NCBI GenBank assembly: GCA_004356105.1
Contig: SMYC01000079.1
Span: 1-43,717, forward strand
DNA: 43,717 bases
From: Acidobacteriota bacterium
GTDB taxonomy: Bacteria; Acidobacteriota; Vicinamibacteria; Marinacidobacterales; SMYC01
Direction: 5' to 3'
The position numbers and the translations under genes are program-made. A model generated the notes under the pieces. That model made no database searches, was not told the origin of the DNA, and saw only the letters and a list, made by a program, of their open reading frames with translations. Shown piece after piece: positions 17,687-26,091 of this stretch. Numbering within the stretch: position 1 is the first letter of the stretch; the number at the start of each line of letters is the position of its first letter.

Positions 17687-18358
17687 TTACCTCTCCGCCC
17701 AGCTTTGGAGGCGCCGGTGCTCCCACCATATGCCGGCGAGAAGGCCGAGAAGCCCCATCACGAGAACGGCGCTCGTATGCCACGGCACGATATGGCCCGG
17801 ATGGGATATGCCGCAGTGAAGGCGATAGACGCCCTCGGAGATGAACCCGCCGCCGAGACCACCGAGGAGCCCGGCGACTTTTGGGCGGAGTGGCAGCCCG
17901 CGCGACAGAAGCACGAGCACGAGGATCACCGGCGGCAAGCCGAGAGCAGAGACGCGCCAAAAGCACATCGCTTCCACCTGCCAGCTCACGGAGGGCGGGA
18001 CGCTGCCATGGGTAAGCGTCCAATAAGCACCTCCGACCTGGAACACGATGGCGGCGAGCGGGAGGGCAACCCACCACGTCCAGCTCACCGTCGCCTCGGG
18101 CGCGCGCTGGATCAGCGCGAGCACGAGCACGGCGTAAGCGGAGGCCACCATCAGGCTCGCCGGTACCCAGAGCGGGGCGCTCCCGATTTCGGCCGCGTCG
18201 CTGCGCAGCCCGTAAACAATGAGCACCAGGCTCAACAAGAAAAGCGCCACCGGAAACACGATGAGCGCGCTCGTCCACCCAGAGCAGAGTGGGCGCACCG
18301 GCTTCAGATCCTGCGCCACTTCACGCCGGATCTTCTCGAAAGAGCTATCTTGGGTCAC
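17687..18358 (-). CDS. NrsF/DUF1109-like membrane anti-sigma factor
   Basis: This 223-aa protein has six hydrophobic segments (about 28-50, 62-82, 93-112, 130-150, 158-178 and 190-212). The C-terminal half carries the NrsF pattern of two cysteines around a small-residue-rich helix pair: CFWRVSALGLPPV, then GLLGGLGGGFISEGVYRLHC and PWHTSAVLVMG. NrsF proteins hold an ECF sigma factor at the membrane and release it on oxidative or metal stress sensed through the Cys pair. Its start overlaps the end of the adjacent sigma-factor gene by 14 bases, exactly the sigma/anti-sigma arrangement expected. Confidence in the family is good, in the signal low. Confidence 0.75.
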   Translation of the reverse strand: MTQDSSFEKIRREVAQDLKPVRPLCSGWTSALIVFPVALFLLSLVLIVYGLRSDAAEIGSAPLWVPASLMVASAYAVLVLALIQRAPEATVSWTWWVALPLAAIVFQVGGAYWTLTHGSVPPSVSWQVEAMCFWRVSALGLPPVILVLVLLSRGLPLRPKVAGLLGGLGGGFISEGVYRLHCGISHPGHIVPWHTSAVLVMGLLGLLAGIWWEHRRLQSWAER

Positions 18359-18926
18359 GTGCCCCTCCTCGTGCGTCCGGAGATGCCAAGAGTGTCCGCA
18401 ACGCGCTGATCGCGCGATGCGCTCTCAGCTTCGCCGTGCCCGCCCGGATGCCGAGCATGGCGCCGATCTCTCCGAAGGTGAAACCCCAGACGTGGTGCAG
18501 CAACACCGCCTCGCGCCGGTCATCCGAAAGCTCCGCGAGTGCTCTCCACACGTCGCGGTGCGAGCCGAGCTGCTCCATCGCGGGCGGCACCGGCACTTCG
18601 GGGAGCTCCCCGGGCGCGGCCGTTTCCACGCTGTACCGGCGTGCAGAAGCGCGTCGATGCATCAAGTACACGTGACGCGCGATGGCGAAGACCCAAGGCC
18701 GGACCGGCCGCGGGGGCGCGTAGGTATGGCGCGAACGGTGGATCTGCAAGAACGTCTCTTGCAGAAGGTCCTCCGTCAGGGAAGCGTTGTAGGTGTGTGA
18801 GGAGAGATAGCCGCGCAGCTTGGGCGCGAGCTTCGCGTAGAGCGCATCGAACGCTTCGAGCCGGCCGGCCTGATAGGCCATCATGAGCTCGCTCAGCTCC
18901 GGTTCGATGGGGGCGGTCCCGCTCAC
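18345..18926 (-). CDS. ECF-type RNA polymerase sigma factor
   Basis: The sigma-70 region 2 reads YQAGRLEAFDALYAKL through LTEDLLQETFLQIHR and PWVFAIARHVYLMHRR, and region 4.2 has WRALAELSDDRREAVLLHHV with the helix-turn-helix GFTFGEIGAMLGIRAGTAK. It is about 193 aa from the GTG at 18926, which gives a normal N-terminus; an extension to an ATG at 18974 would add a hydrophobic stretch foreign to sigma factors. It precedes and overlaps the NrsF-like anti-sigma gene. The regulon is not known from the sequence. Confidence 0.85.
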   Translation of the reverse strand: MSGTAPIEPELSELMMAYQAGRLEAFDALYAKLAPKLRGYLSSHTYNASLTEDLLQETFLQIHRSRHTYAPPRPVRPWVFAIARHVYLMHRRASARRYSVETAAPGELPEVPVPPAMEQLGSHRDVWRALAELSDDRREAVLLHHVWGFTFGEIGAMLGIRAGTAKLRAHRAISALRTLLASPDARGGARDPR

Positions 18927-19034
18927 GATGGCCGCTATTATGACCCAAATGACCAAGCCGATCCTCATCATCACCTCTACTGTTGATCATCGGAAAGTTG
19001 GGGTTCGCCGTCTATGGCGGCCTTCACATGTTGT

Positions 19035-19118
19035 TCACGCGCCGAGCCGCATGAAGAAATTATTGAGCGATTCCGCGAGCGTTGGGTGGGCAATGACACC
19101 GTTCCGGATCGAGGTTTA
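19035..19118 (-). pseudogene. C-terminal tail of a pyridine-nucleotide disulfide oxidoreductase (relic)
   Basis: Minus-strand frame ending at 19035 encodes SIRNGVIAHPTLAESLNNFF and MRLGA before the stop. The AHPTLAESLNNLF pattern is the dimerisation-domain end of mercuric-reductase/lipoamide-dehydrogenase-like flavoproteins. A stop lies immediately upstream in frame and the sequence there belongs to a MauG-like gene, so only the tail remains, joined directly to another broken gene. The family call is from memory of this short motif. Confidence 0.45.
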
Positions 19119-19702
19119 AGAAATCCGTTATGCATATACGGGGTGGTGTAGACGAGGTAGCGCAAAGGCGGCGTGCGAAACTTGCCCTTGTCGACCTCCC
19201 GCTTCGTCGTGTAGTAGAGACCGAGATCGCGATCCGCCTTCCGATAAAGCTCCGCGGGCACACCGCGCGCGTAGTGCTGATAACGAAGTGCGATCTGCGC
19301 CAGGATGTCGGTGTCGAAGGTCGGGCTCGTGGGAACACCGACGTTGTGAAAGCCCTCGTCGGTGAAAAGAGCGCCATTGTGGTATTGGATGCAGCCGGCT
19401 TTACCAGTAAAGAGCGCCATCCCGAGGCGCGCCTCGGCTGACATGGCCGATCGCTGGCCGCTCATTTCGAGATCGAAAGGGCTGTCGTCAGAGATGACTT
19501 CGGCCCTCTCAAAGGTAGCGATGGCACGAAGAGCCAGATGGTACGTGGGCCGGTCGACCCCGAAGGCTTGTTTGAAGAGCCTGACATAGTCCGGAACCTG
19601 GGCCATACGCTCCTCGGCCATGACCGGGTCGACGTTACCGGTGAGATTCCCGGTTGCAGCGCTGTTCGCCTGCGATTCCAGGCTGGTGGATTCACCCGCC
19701 CA
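19112..19702 (-). pseudogene. MauG/cytochrome c peroxidase-like relic with damaged haem motif
   Basis: The minus-strand frame runs WAGESTSLESQANSA, MAEERMAQVPDYVRLFKQAF, FERAEVISDDSPFD and TPYMHNGFLK, a standard di-haem cytochrome c peroxidase (MauG-type) order. Both ends are missing: the N-terminal haem domain upstream of WAGES is absent, and the C-terminus switches abruptly after MHNGFLK to an unrelated flavoprotein tail. The remaining haem site reads KAGCIQYHNG, with TAC (Tyr) where CxxCH needs TGC (Cys), so one thioether attachment is lost. Non-functional as written. Confidence 0.75.
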
Positions 19703-19737
19703 GATTTCGTGAACGTAGTGTTCGCAGATAGGCGGTG

Positions 19738-19917
19738 ATGGCGCTCCTCGGTCTTCTAGTTTCGTCGAGTACGGCGTGGAGTGCCGCGACGATCAAGGGC
19801 AGAGTCACTGATATCGCGGATCGTGGGCTGTTCGGAACCGTCGTTGCTTGCTCGTCGATAGGTGCTCATCATCCCTCTTCGGCCTCGTCGGCCCCTCCGG
19901 ACGCCGCCGGGTCGTGA
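19738..19917 (+). CDS. Short secreted-protein start (CarboxypepD_reg-like N-terminus), probably truncated
   Basis: The ATG at 19738 begins a signal peptide (ALLGLLVSSSTAWSA) followed by ATIKGRVTDIADRGLFGTVV, resembling the first strands of a carboxypeptidase regulatory-like Ig domain common at the N-terminus of TonB-dependent or secreted proteins. The frame ends after about 59 residues with a low-complexity tail that does not continue the fold. It overlaps the 3' end of the convergent DUF3179 gene. Probably the surviving start of a deleted gene. Confidence 0.3.
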   Translation: MALLGLLVSSSTAWSAATIKGRVTDIADRGLFGTVVACSSIGAHHPSSASSAPPDAAGS

Positions 19918-20996
19918 ATTTGGGAATCCAAGTTGAAGGCCGACCACGCAAACCAGAAAGCTGAAAAAGTGGGAATCTGGCGTAACCGCGCCCCCGCCAG
20001 TGGCCCTTCCACGGCCACACCGCGCAAGTTCCAGATGGATCCCGTCTGGCGGTCTCGCAGTTTGAATGGAAACATACCCTCGTCGATGATCTCGAACTCG
20101 AGGAGCTCGCCTTCTCCAGAAGAGGCGCCCTCGGAAGTGGCCGCCTGCTGGAGACGGCGCTCGAAGGGAACGGCGAGAGAGGAGCCGGCGTCGAAGGTCA
20201 CGAGGACGGCAAGACCGTTCACGTTGTCGTTGATGACGAGGCGGGGAGCGACGGTGCTCATCCTGCTCATGGAGTAAGCTCGCGCGACGCCCTCGTGCGT
20301 AATACCGAGCACGGTCTCTTTCATGGGGAGTCTCGGGTCGACGGTGGACTGGGGGAACAAAAGCGTGGTGTTGTCGACGAGATCATAATCGCCGTACGGG
20401 TAGCGGGTGTAATCGCGACTGAAGCCGGTGTTGAAGCTCACCACTGTCGTATCTGGGTGCATGGTCTTCCACGCGGCCCAGGTGGACTGGACCACAGGAA
20501 GCAGCGAAGGCCTTGCGCCCCGGAGGCTGCCGCAGATACTTTGGCCCCCCATCTGCGACCATAAGGAGTCTGTCGTGCGGTCGAACAATATGAGGTTGTT
20601 GTCGAAGAGAAGCCCGGAGACCCCAAAGTTGTGAAGCTGCTCGTTGATGACGGGGTCGTAAACGAGACCGCTCCCCGTGAGCGGGCAGAAGCTCACGACA
20701 ATCGGGCGCCCTCCCAGGACGTCGTTTGTGATCTCGTGCCACCAGAGAATACCGTGCGGGTAGGCCCTCGCCTCGCCGTTCACCACGACGCCGAGGACCA
20801 GGTCATCGGGAACGAGAAAGCTGTCTCCCGCTGAGGCCGACACCACTTCGGGATTTGTTAGAGCTGGTATGCCGTCCTTACCGGGACCGCCGCTGATTAT
20901 GAGATTTTCGGGGATGAGGCACTGCGCCGCCCCCGTGGCGGCCAGGGACAAGCAGGCAATGACCAGGACCGCCAGTCGCTCGATGTCTCGTATCAC
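19869..20996 (-). CDS. DUF3179 family exported protein (Cys form)
   Basis: This 375-aa protein has an N-terminal signal peptide (about residues 1-25, ending GAAQ-C) and the DUF3179 core, including LGVVVNGEARAYP, HEITNDVLGG, VSFCPLTGSGLVYD (C104), DSLWSQMGGQSI and a conserved closing FSAFWFAWSAF. The family has no established function; the conserved Cys in the CPL motif hints at redox or metal chemistry outside the cell. The start is GTG preceded by a GGGGG stretch. A divergent outer-membrane barrel gene follows upstream, and a second DUF3179 gene lies beyond it. This copy is intact. Confidence 0.85.
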   Translation of the reverse strand: MIRDIERLAVLVIACLSLAATGAAQCLIPENLIISGGPGKDGIPALTNPEVVSASAGDSFLVPDDLVLGVVVNGEARAYPHGILWWHEITNDVLGGRPIVVSFCPLTGSGLVYDPVINEQLHNFGVSGLLFDNNLILFDRTTDSLWSQMGGQSICGSLRGARPSLLPVVQSTWAAWKTMHPDTTVVSFNTGFSRDYTRYPYGDYDLVDNTTLLFPQSTVDPRLPMKETVLGITHEGVARAYSMSRMSTVAPRLVINDNVNGLAVLVTFDAGSSLAVPFERRLQQAATSEGASSGEGELLEFEIIDEGMFPFKLRDRQTGSIWNLRGVAVEGPLAGARLRQIPTFSAFWFAWSAFNLDSQIHDPAASGGADEAEEG

Positions 20997-21177
20997 GATT
21001 GTACCCCCTTAATATCAGGATTTTAGGCGGTTCGACGACCTGTTCCTATTAGATTCCTCACAAGACGAGCAATCCGGTCGAGCCGAGCAATATGTTAACT
21101 GGGTCATAGCCGATACCATCCGTACACGAGGATACTGCTCACGTGAGCGCGTCCTCTGAAGGAGTCATCGGTGAACC

Positions 21178-22074
21178 GTGAACGGTAATGAGCCTGTCGC
21201 AATAGTTGCGTCAGCCAGGCCGCGGAACCATCCGCTGCGGCGGCTCACGTTGACACTGTTGATCCTCGCGCTCATCCTAGCGACCTCGGCCCGACTTTCG
21301 GAAGCAGGGGCTTGGATCGTGCCCAAGGGGACGAACTCGTTCAAAGTGGGCTTCATGTTCCAGGATACGACGGAGCGCTACTTCATTGACGGAAGTCGCA
21401 TCCCTTATTTCTTCGACGGACGCAATCGGACCCGGGCGCTCTTCTTCGAGTACATTCGCGGTTTAACGGATCGCTGGGACGTCAAGGTCCAGTTTCCCCT
21501 GTTCAGTATCTCTTTCGACGACTTCGCCGCCGACCGCACGACCAACGGTCCTGGCGATCTGCGGGTGGAGTCGCGCTACAACCTGGTTAGGGATCCGCTC
21601 GTCCTGACCGTAGGTGGCACCATCAAATTGCCTACGGGTGAGTTCATCAACGATGCCGAGATCGTTCCCGTGGGAGAAGGCCAATATGACTTCGACCTCT
21701 TTGCGGAAGTGGGCCGCTCGCTCTGGCCCGTGCCGGGCTACGTGACGGGCAAGATCGGCTACCGCTGGCGTACGAAGAACAAAGAGACCAACATCGATTT
21801 CGGGGATGAGCTCATTTGGCATGCCGAATTCGGTTACCAATTCGGAGCTCGCATCAACACCAAGTTGCTGTTGCGCGGCCTCTATGGCTTCGAGTCCAGG
21901 AGCTTTGACCTTTCCATCGAGAGTCTTCGCCGCGAGGCCGTCTACCTGGAGCCGGGAGTGAGCTTCGCCTTCACGCCCACCCAGAACGTCGAGGTGACCG
22001 TTCCCATTTCGCTTCGGGGCCGCAACTGGCCCGCCGGGCCCGTTCTCAACATCAACTTCACACAAACGTTCTAG
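21178..22074 (+). CDS. Outer-membrane beta-barrel protein between two DUF3179 genes
   Basis: This 298-aa protein has a signal segment (about 19-42, LTLTLLILALILATSARL, ending SEAGA). After it come repeated amphipathic strands (VGFMFQDTTERYF, LFFEYIRGLTDRWDV, LRVESRYNL, VTVGGTIKLPTGEF) and a closing aromatic strand (VLNINFTQTF), as in 10-12 stranded transporter-type barrels. GGAG lies upstream of the GTG start. The promoter region is shared with the divergent DUF3179 gene. Its position between two DUF3179 genes suggests a common envelope function, but the substrate is unknown. Confidence 0.7.
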   Translation: MNGNEPVAIVASARPRNHPLRRLTLTLLILALILATSARLSEAGAWIVPKGTNSFKVGFMFQDTTERYFIDGSRIPYFFDGRNRTRALFFEYIRGLTDRWDVKVQFPLFSISFDDFAADRTTNGPGDLRVESRYNLVRDPLVLTVGGTIKLPTGEFINDAEIVPVGEGQYDFDLFAEVGRSLWPVPGYVTGKIGYRWRTKNKETNIDFGDELIWHAEFGYQFGARINTKLLLRGLYGFESRSFDLSIESLRREAVYLEPGVSFAFTPTQNVEVTVPISLRGRNWPAGPVLNINFTQTF

Positions 22075-22084
22075 TAGAAACACG

Positions 22085-22285
22085 ATGAACGCCGGATGAA
22101 ACGTAAGACCGAGCTGCCACGTGTCCCACGGTGAACGAGTTCTCCAGGCCGTATGGCGTTCCGACCACGTAAACGTCCTGCCCGACGGCGAGTTGGTCGG
22201 AGTCTCCCAGGCGCGCGTGCGGAAGGTCGAGCTCCGGCGAGTCCAGCTGGAGGAGGGCGACATCGGCGCTCCCTCTCTGTCTCCT
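22085..22285 (-). pseudogene. Internal fragment of a trypsin-like (HtrA/Deg-type) protease
   Basis: Minus-strand translation gives DVALLQLDSPELDLPHARLG, DSDQLAVGQDVYVVGTPYG and LENSFTVGHVAARS. This is the stretch from the catalytic-Asp loop (DVALL) to just before the catalytic Ser of S1C proteases. The His-containing N-terminus, the Ser motif and the PDZ domain are all missing, and the downstream residues are unrelated. It is a relic. Confidence 0.65.
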
Positions 22286-22334
22286 CCTCCTATTACTGTC
22301 CGCCGCAGCACATGCTCGTGTTCCTATCGCCATT

Positions 22335-23402
22335 CTATGTTCTTGGTGTGAGCTTTGCGCCCTTCGTGCCTCCGTGTTGTTCGGGTTTTCTCCGTGGCTC
22401 CGTGGCGAGTTCCAACTCCAGAACCCGGGTCTCAGGGTTGCTCAAGCTCCAGGTGTACCAGAACGTATCGAAGCCACCGAGACGCTCGGCGCTCGCGTCG
22501 GCGAAGTCACCCGTGGCGGGGTCGAACCCGGCCCCGCTCCCCTTCTCGATCCACTCGCCGTCCCTTTGCTCGAATCCGTTCTCGGAAACGAAAGCGAGTG
22601 TTGACTGGAACTTTGAACCGCCCTGCTTGCGGTACAAGAAGATGCTCGCCCCGTCTTCGAGCTCGAAACTCTGGCCGTTCTCGAGGTCCTTCTGCCGTGT
22701 CGCGTAGGCGATGTCGTTGCGATGAAACGCGAAGACCGGCTCCTTCGTCTCCAGGCGGTCGTCCGTCGCCCGCACGTAGTTGAAACCCTCCGGGCTACCG
22801 TAATACCAGGCGTAGCTCTGAGAAGCATCCTCTCGTCCGTCGACGGATAGGACTAGCGTGTCTGGGTGCTTCTTCTTCCAGTGACGCCATTGCATCTTCT
22901 CGCCATATGGCAGCTCTACGAGCTCACTGCCCTTGAGCTCACCCGCCACCGCCTTTCCCTCCATGATTGACCAGTAGGTGTCGGTCTCTTGATCCTGCAT
23001 GATGAGCGAGGCGTGAACGAGGCCCCCGGAAGCCTCGAAGTTGATTGTCCGTCCCTGGTAATCCCTGCCGTACACGACGGCGGCATTGGCGAGCGGTCAC
23101 CAGACGGCAGCGAAATTCGTTTCACCGATGGTGTCGTTCACGACCTCGTGGCTATTGAGTAGCGTGAGACTGTAGGCCCGCGGTTGTCCCTCGATCACTA
23201 CTCCCAGCACCCAGGAACTGGGCGCCACCATCGCCTCCGAAGCAGGGACGTAGGTTGGGTTATTGATGGCCGCGATCGTGCCCCGGGGAAGGATCTGTTC
23301 GTAATCCTCGGGTTGCTTCTGAACTGCCGCGTCTGAGCCGTTGACCAGGAGAACGAGCGCGAACCCGAGTGCCGACATCGAAACCGTCTTTCTCAGATTC
23401 AT
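22335..23402 (-). CDS. DUF3179 family exported protein with in-frame TGA at the conserved Cys (selenoprotein candidate)
   Basis: If the TGA at 23099-23097 is read through, one uninterrupted frame encodes 355 aa collinear with the intact paralogue at 19869-20996: LGVVIEGQPRAYS, HEVVNDTIG, AAVW-(TGA)-PLANAAVVYGRD, DTYWSIMEGKAV, and a C-terminal FDTFWYTWSL. The TGA is residue 102 and aligns with C104 of the paralogue's FCPL motif. There is no other disruption in the gene. A signal peptide covers about residues 1-25, and GGGAGG lies before the ATG at 23402. A hairpin begins 15 bases after the TGA (see 23067-23081). Selenocysteine insertion is the best reading; a nonsense mutation exactly there is the alternative. 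No sel genes are in the window. Confidence 0.65.
23067..23081 (-). promoter_or_regulatory. SECIS-like hairpin downstream of the DUF3179 TGA
   Basis: Minus strand: 15 bases after the TGA comes GCCGT-CGTGT-ACGGC, a perfect 5-bp stem with a 5-base loop. Bacterial SECIS elements are apical hairpins about 16-37 bases from the UGA with a G early in the loop; here a G is the second loop base. Such stems also occur by chance in GC-rich coding sequence, so this only adds support. Confidence 0.4.
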
Positions 23403-23486
23403 GCCTCCTCCCGCTAAGTGGGACGTACGCCCTTCGCACGCCATTCTCCCCGGAGATGCCGGTTACCGCTATGAAGTTCCCCACCA

Positions 23487-23816
23487 TTATGAGAAGATTG
23501 TGCGCTTCCCTTGAGGTAAGCGCACACGCTCCTGAGGCGTCGATTCTACCCGGATCTCTCCGCCATGATCCTCGTAGACGATCTGATAGCAGATCGCGAG
23601 ACCCAACCCGGAGCCCACACCGACTCCCTTCGTCGTGAAGCCGCGGTCGAAAATCTGGGAGAGGATCTGCGGCTCGATACCACGACCGGTATCGGCAATC
23701 GTAATGTGGACGCTGTCGTTCATCGCGAGAAGATTTCCGTCGCGGTCGAAAAAAATGATTCCGTCCGGAATGGTCTCGACGAGCACCTTCAGAAATTCGG
23801 GGCTCGGCGCAGACAA
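23487..23816 (-). pseudogene. PAS / HATPase sensor-kinase relic with the middle deleted
   Basis: The frame starts with a PAS N-terminus (LKVLVETIPDGIIFFDRDGN) and after LLAMND jumps directly to a HATPase G1 box (ITIADTGRGIEP), continuing FDRGFTTKGVGVGSGLGLAI and the G2/last strand (YEDHGGEIRVEST). The rest of PAS, the HisKA phosphoacceptor and the N box are missing, a loss of roughly 200 or more residues. The junction keeps the frame. The final strand is also broken. It is a second example of the same kind of scar as at 14.3-14.6 kb, and should be inactive as a kinase. Confidence 0.7.
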
Positions 23817-23999
23817 TGGCAGACAGATCCCTCATGGAACACTACTCCATTTATTCTTCGGCGATGATGCGTCCACAACCCCTGAGCGCATCTGGATACA
23901 AAAAGCAGCACCTCCTATCGTGTTCTTCGACCAACGAGAAACTCACTCGCGAATCGTGGGGCTTTTATCGTTCGCGGGTAATTGAGGGAACGCTCCGTT

Positions 24000-24344
24000 C
24001 TACTCGACGGGAAAGAGTTGATCGATGTAGAAGGTATCCTGCTCGACGACGACACGGAACTCCACGAAGTTGCCCGGCATGATCCCGTCGAGAAGAGCTG
24101 GGTCCCGCACGTCGTACCCCATGGACATCGCGTCCATGAAGCCCGGCATCTCCTCGTGGTTGAGGTAGATACGTCCATCCTCGTACCAAAGCACCGTGCC
24201 TCTTGCCTCGTAGAGCTCGGGTGCCCCGCCGTGCGCCATATGTAGAGTGGTCTGTGCGGACTCGGAATTTTCCCCGTTAGGCGCATGGCCACACGCGACC
24301 GAGCCCAGTGCAATCAAGACAACCAAAATGCGATTACCACGCAT
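24000..24344 (-). CDS. CusF-like copper-binding lipoprotein
   Basis: This 114-aa protein begins at the ATG at 24344, where a signal sequence (RILVVLIALGSVAC) fits a lipobox. The mature domain has the copper-binding layout of CusF-type proteins: YEARGTVLWYEDGRIYLNHE, EMPGFMDAMSMGYDV, DPALLDGIMPGNFVEFRVVV. The His and Met residues of HEEMPGFMDAMSM are the expected Cu(I)/Ag(I) ligands. It probably shuttles metal to a Cus pump, such as the one at the start of the window, although 18 kb separates them. The extended N-terminus from 24404 lacks a better start. Confidence 0.8.
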   Translation of the reverse strand: MRGNRILVVLIALGSVACGHAPNGENSESAQTTLHMAHGGAPELYEARGTVLWYEDGRIYLNHEEMPGFMDAMSMGYDVRDPALLDGIMPGNFVEFRVVVEQDTFYIDQLFPVE

Positions 24345-24587
24345 TAGATCATTTCTCCTCGTTGAGATGCTAGAGCAGAGGGGTCTCCGTCGGCTGTAAA
24401 GCACGCCACACCTTCCAGCTTGTTTCGGTGTAAGCCTGCTTATATTTATTCGCGTCCAAATACGTTGCGGCGCGAACTAAAAGGGCTCAACCTGTTATGA
24501 CGTTCACAGCGGCCGGAGCCGTCTTGCCCCAAACTTCCAAGTCGAAGGTAGCTACCGACCAATGAACAATGAAAAAAGGAGAAACAA

Positions 24588-25040
24588 ATGAGACAGTCTC
24601 GAACGAGAAAAGCGACGCTTTTCGCAGTCATGGCCATTTGCCTCATGATAGCCGGCGTCGTAACAGCACAGATGATGGAGCCCAAGATGACCACGATCAA
24701 GGGCAGCGTCGTTGATATGACGTGCGCATCGAAGGGCCACGCCATGTCCGGTGAGTGGATGAATGCCAAAGACGATCACATGATGCCCGAGGAGGGCATG
24801 AAGAGCGGCTGTGGCACTATGTGCTTGAAGGGCTCGCAGCCTGCGGGTCTTTTCGACGGCGAGACGATAAGCGCTGTCTTTGCGTGCAATCCCGCCGCGA
24901 CTCTTTCCGCTTACTCGGGAAAACAAGTCGAGGTTCAGGGATTCTGGGCTGGTGACGACTCCGTGAAGACGTTCGTCCCGGCGAAGATTCGTGAAGGCTC
25001 CGGCGACTGGACAGACGTCCAGTGCGCCACGATGCACTGA
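24588..25040 (+). CDS. Small secreted protein with Met/Cys-rich core (unknown function)
   Basis: This 150-aa protein has a signal peptide (about residues 11-27, LFAVMAICLMIAGVVTA). The mature part includes IKGSVVDMTCASKGHAMSGEW, a Met-rich segment (DDHMMPEEGMKSGCGTMC) and an OB-like ending (GKQVEVQGFWAG). Cys and Met side chains of this spacing could bind metal, but no named family is recognised. GGAG precedes the ATG. It sits beside the CusF-like gene, divergently arranged with about 240 bp between, and ends at a strong terminator at 25067. Regulation with the copper genes is plausible but only inferred. Confidence 0.7.
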   Translation: MRQSRTRKATLFAVMAICLMIAGVVTAQMMEPKMTTIKGSVVDMTCASKGHAMSGEWMNAKDDHMMPEEGMKSGCGTMCLKGSQPAGLFDGETISAVFACNPAATLSAYSGKQVEVQGFWAGDDSVKTFVPAKIREGSGDWTDVQCATMH

Positions 25041-25066
25041 GCCATCACTGGTGAAATCGCACTAAG

Positions 25067-25110
25067 AAGCCGCGGTTCGATCAAGAAGTCGAACCGCGGC
25101 TTTTTCTTTT
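25067..25110 (+). terminator. Rho-independent terminator
   Basis: A perfect 14-bp stem (AAGCCGCGGTTCGA at 25067-25080 paired with 25089-25102) with an 8-base loop is followed directly by a T-rich tract (TTTTTCTTTTT). It closes the secreted-protein gene at 24588-25040. Confidence 0.93.
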
Positions 25111-25111
25111 T

Positions 25112-26091
25112 GTTCGACAATCTGCTTCAACCTGTCGCCTCCTTCACAGCACCGTCGGCTTGGAACGGTTGCTACGATCCCGACCGCTCCTCGAGAGTCC
25201 GGAATGACCAGGAGCCGTCGAGCTGGGATGCGTTTCTCGATGCGTGGCGCGAACGAGCACTCTCGTTCGAAGATCGCGGAGGCGAGGGCCTCGCCATTCT
25301 CACTGAAGCCTACGCCTCGCCATCGTTCTCCATGTTGGGACGGGCCTTCCGGGAGCGATTCCCTCGCGCCTCCTGGTACGTCTACGAGCCTCATGGAGAC
25401 GAGAACATCGTGGCTGGGGCCGGCTTGCTCACGGGAAAGCCTCTGAGGCCTCTCTACCATCTGGACCGCTCGAAAACGATTCTCTCGCTCGGATGTGACT
25501 TTCTGCTGACGGAGACGGGCGCTCTCCGTCATGCCAAAGACCTCGCCTCCGCACGCGACCCCGAAAGCGCCCAGATGAGTCGACTCTACGTGGTCGAGAG
25601 CACGCTCAGTGCCTTGCATGCATTGTGAGAACGCTCCTTGCGAGCAGGTCTGTCCCGTAGGAGCGACGTTGCACGACGCCGAGGGTCTGAACGCGATGGT
25701 CTACAACCGCTGCATCGGCACACGCTATTGCTCGAACAACTGTCCGTATAAGGTGCGGCGCTTCAACTACACGAAAGACATCTCGGAAGTCACGTCGATG
25801 GCGATGAATCCGGACGTTACGGTGCGCTCACGGGGCGTCATGGAAAAGTGCACCTATTGCGTTCAGCGACTCAACGAAGCGAAACACGAAAGCAGTACGG
25901 CCGTGACGGCGTGCCAGCAAACCTGCCCGGCCGATGCCATCACCTTTGGCAACCTCCGAGACGCGGAAAGCAAGGTAGCCAAGCTCAAGAAGAGTGAGCG
26001 CAACTACGTCTTGCTTCACGAGCTCCATAACAAACCCCGCACGTCCTATCTCACGAAACGGCGCAACCCGAACCCGGCGTGGCCTTCATGA
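25112..26091 (+). pseudogene. actB: ActB (alternative complex III Fe-S/molybdopterin-like subunit), internally deleted
   Basis: Two fragments of ActB are joined. The first (about 25160-25610) matches the molybdopterin-like middle part: [58 protein letters not shown]. The second (from about 25611) is the ferredoxin-like C-terminal domain with [46 protein letters not shown] and [13 protein letters not shown], four cysteine clusters. Several hundred residues between them and the whole N-terminus are gone, and the junction changes frame. The first fragment begins right after the terminator at 25067. ActB cannot be complete here; the second fragment might still be translated from GTG at 25609. Confidence 0.75.

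Noticed and set aside
17558..18409. Plus-strand frame of 283 codons opposite the NrsF-like gene
   Set aside because: Apart from a short Walker A-like start it is low-complexity and antisense to a membrane protein with clear helices.
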